From Pyrodictiaceae archaeon (lineage in GTDB: Archaea > Thermoproteota > Thermoprotei_A > Sulfolobales > Pyrodictiaceae): a stretch of 5,577 nucleotides of DNA. Positions 5,514 through 5,577 of the stretch are shown piece after piece. Under the pieces are notes generated by a model. The model searched no databases. It was not told the origin of the DNA and worked only from the letters and a program-made list of their open reading frames with translations. The stretch covers positions 1-5,577 of the forward strand of contig JALSNP010000004.1 of assembly GCA_026986935.1 (NCBI GenBank), read 5' to 3'. A program made the position numbers and the translations under genes. Position 1 is the stretch's first letter; each line of letters begins with the position of its first letter.

Positions 5514-5518
5514 CACCT
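5512..5518 (-). promoter_or_regulatory. perfect Shine-Dalgarno AGGTGAT overlapping ATG 5513
   Basis: The 7 bases complement the 16S 3' end exactly, but they overlap the ATG at 5513-5511, leaving no normal spacer. Normal spacing would point to about 5507-5503, inside the T5 tract, where the open body frame has no canonical start codon. Upstream TATA-like elements on the - strand are TTATAA (5534-5529) and TTAATAAA (about 5550-5543). Confidence 0.45.
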
Positions 5519-5577
5519 ATAAGAAATGTTATAACCTTGGTTTATTAAGCTTGAATTATTTGATATAATATATAAAT

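Noticed and set aside
3822..5577. CRISPR array or insertion sequence in the AT-rich part
   Set aside because: No regularly spaced repeats, no transposase frame and no terminal inverted repeats with target duplications were seen.

Overview
The window looks like a piece of a hyperthermophilic crenarchaeal chromosome, most like the Pyrodictiaceae/Desulfurococcales. The reasons are an archaeal KptA with an N-terminal zinc ribbon, a pyruvate kinase with a divergent monovalent-cation site, a neelaredoxin-type superoxide reductase lacking the usual lysine (as described for Ignicoccus), many GTG/TTG starts, and TATA-type promoters. The assignment is inference from gene content; no rRNA or other marker is present.

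The left part (1-3240) is ordinary, fairly GC-rich housekeeping sequence. On the + strand a tightly packed set reads: the 3' end of an unrecognised gene (1-282), kptA (279-953, overlapping it by 4 bases), and a divergent short-chain dehydrogenase (about 971-1798). Converging on it with a 25-base gap is pyruvate kinase (1824-3233, - strand). A 213-base divergent gap then leads to superoxide reductase (3447-3821, + strand), whose leader and coding strand are very A-rich and T-poor. A perfect 10-bp inverted repeat abuts its putative TATA box.

The right part (about 3822-5577) is AT-rich and looks like an accessory or decaying island. It holds a 392-base stretch with no gene, then a PD-(D/E)XK-like nuclease frame interrupted by an in-frame TAA (4214-4813, + strand). 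Next comes a strong crenarchaeal promoter followed by a 64-base GC-rich near-continuous hairpin (4974-5037). Facing it is a gene with a possible RNase H-like layout (5039-5513, - strand). Its natural ATG, set against a perfect AGGTGAT, is out of frame with the body by one base at a T5 tract. Automated callers would start both damaged genes too far downstream (at 4436 and 5293) and lose important parts of each.

The most interesting unit is therefore the converging pair of nuclease-like, apparently damaged genes with a structured, promoter-driven element between them. Second come the unusual active-site or ion-site residues in the superoxide reductase, pyruvate kinase and dehydrogenase. No CRISPR array, tRNA, rRNA or insertion sequence was seen.
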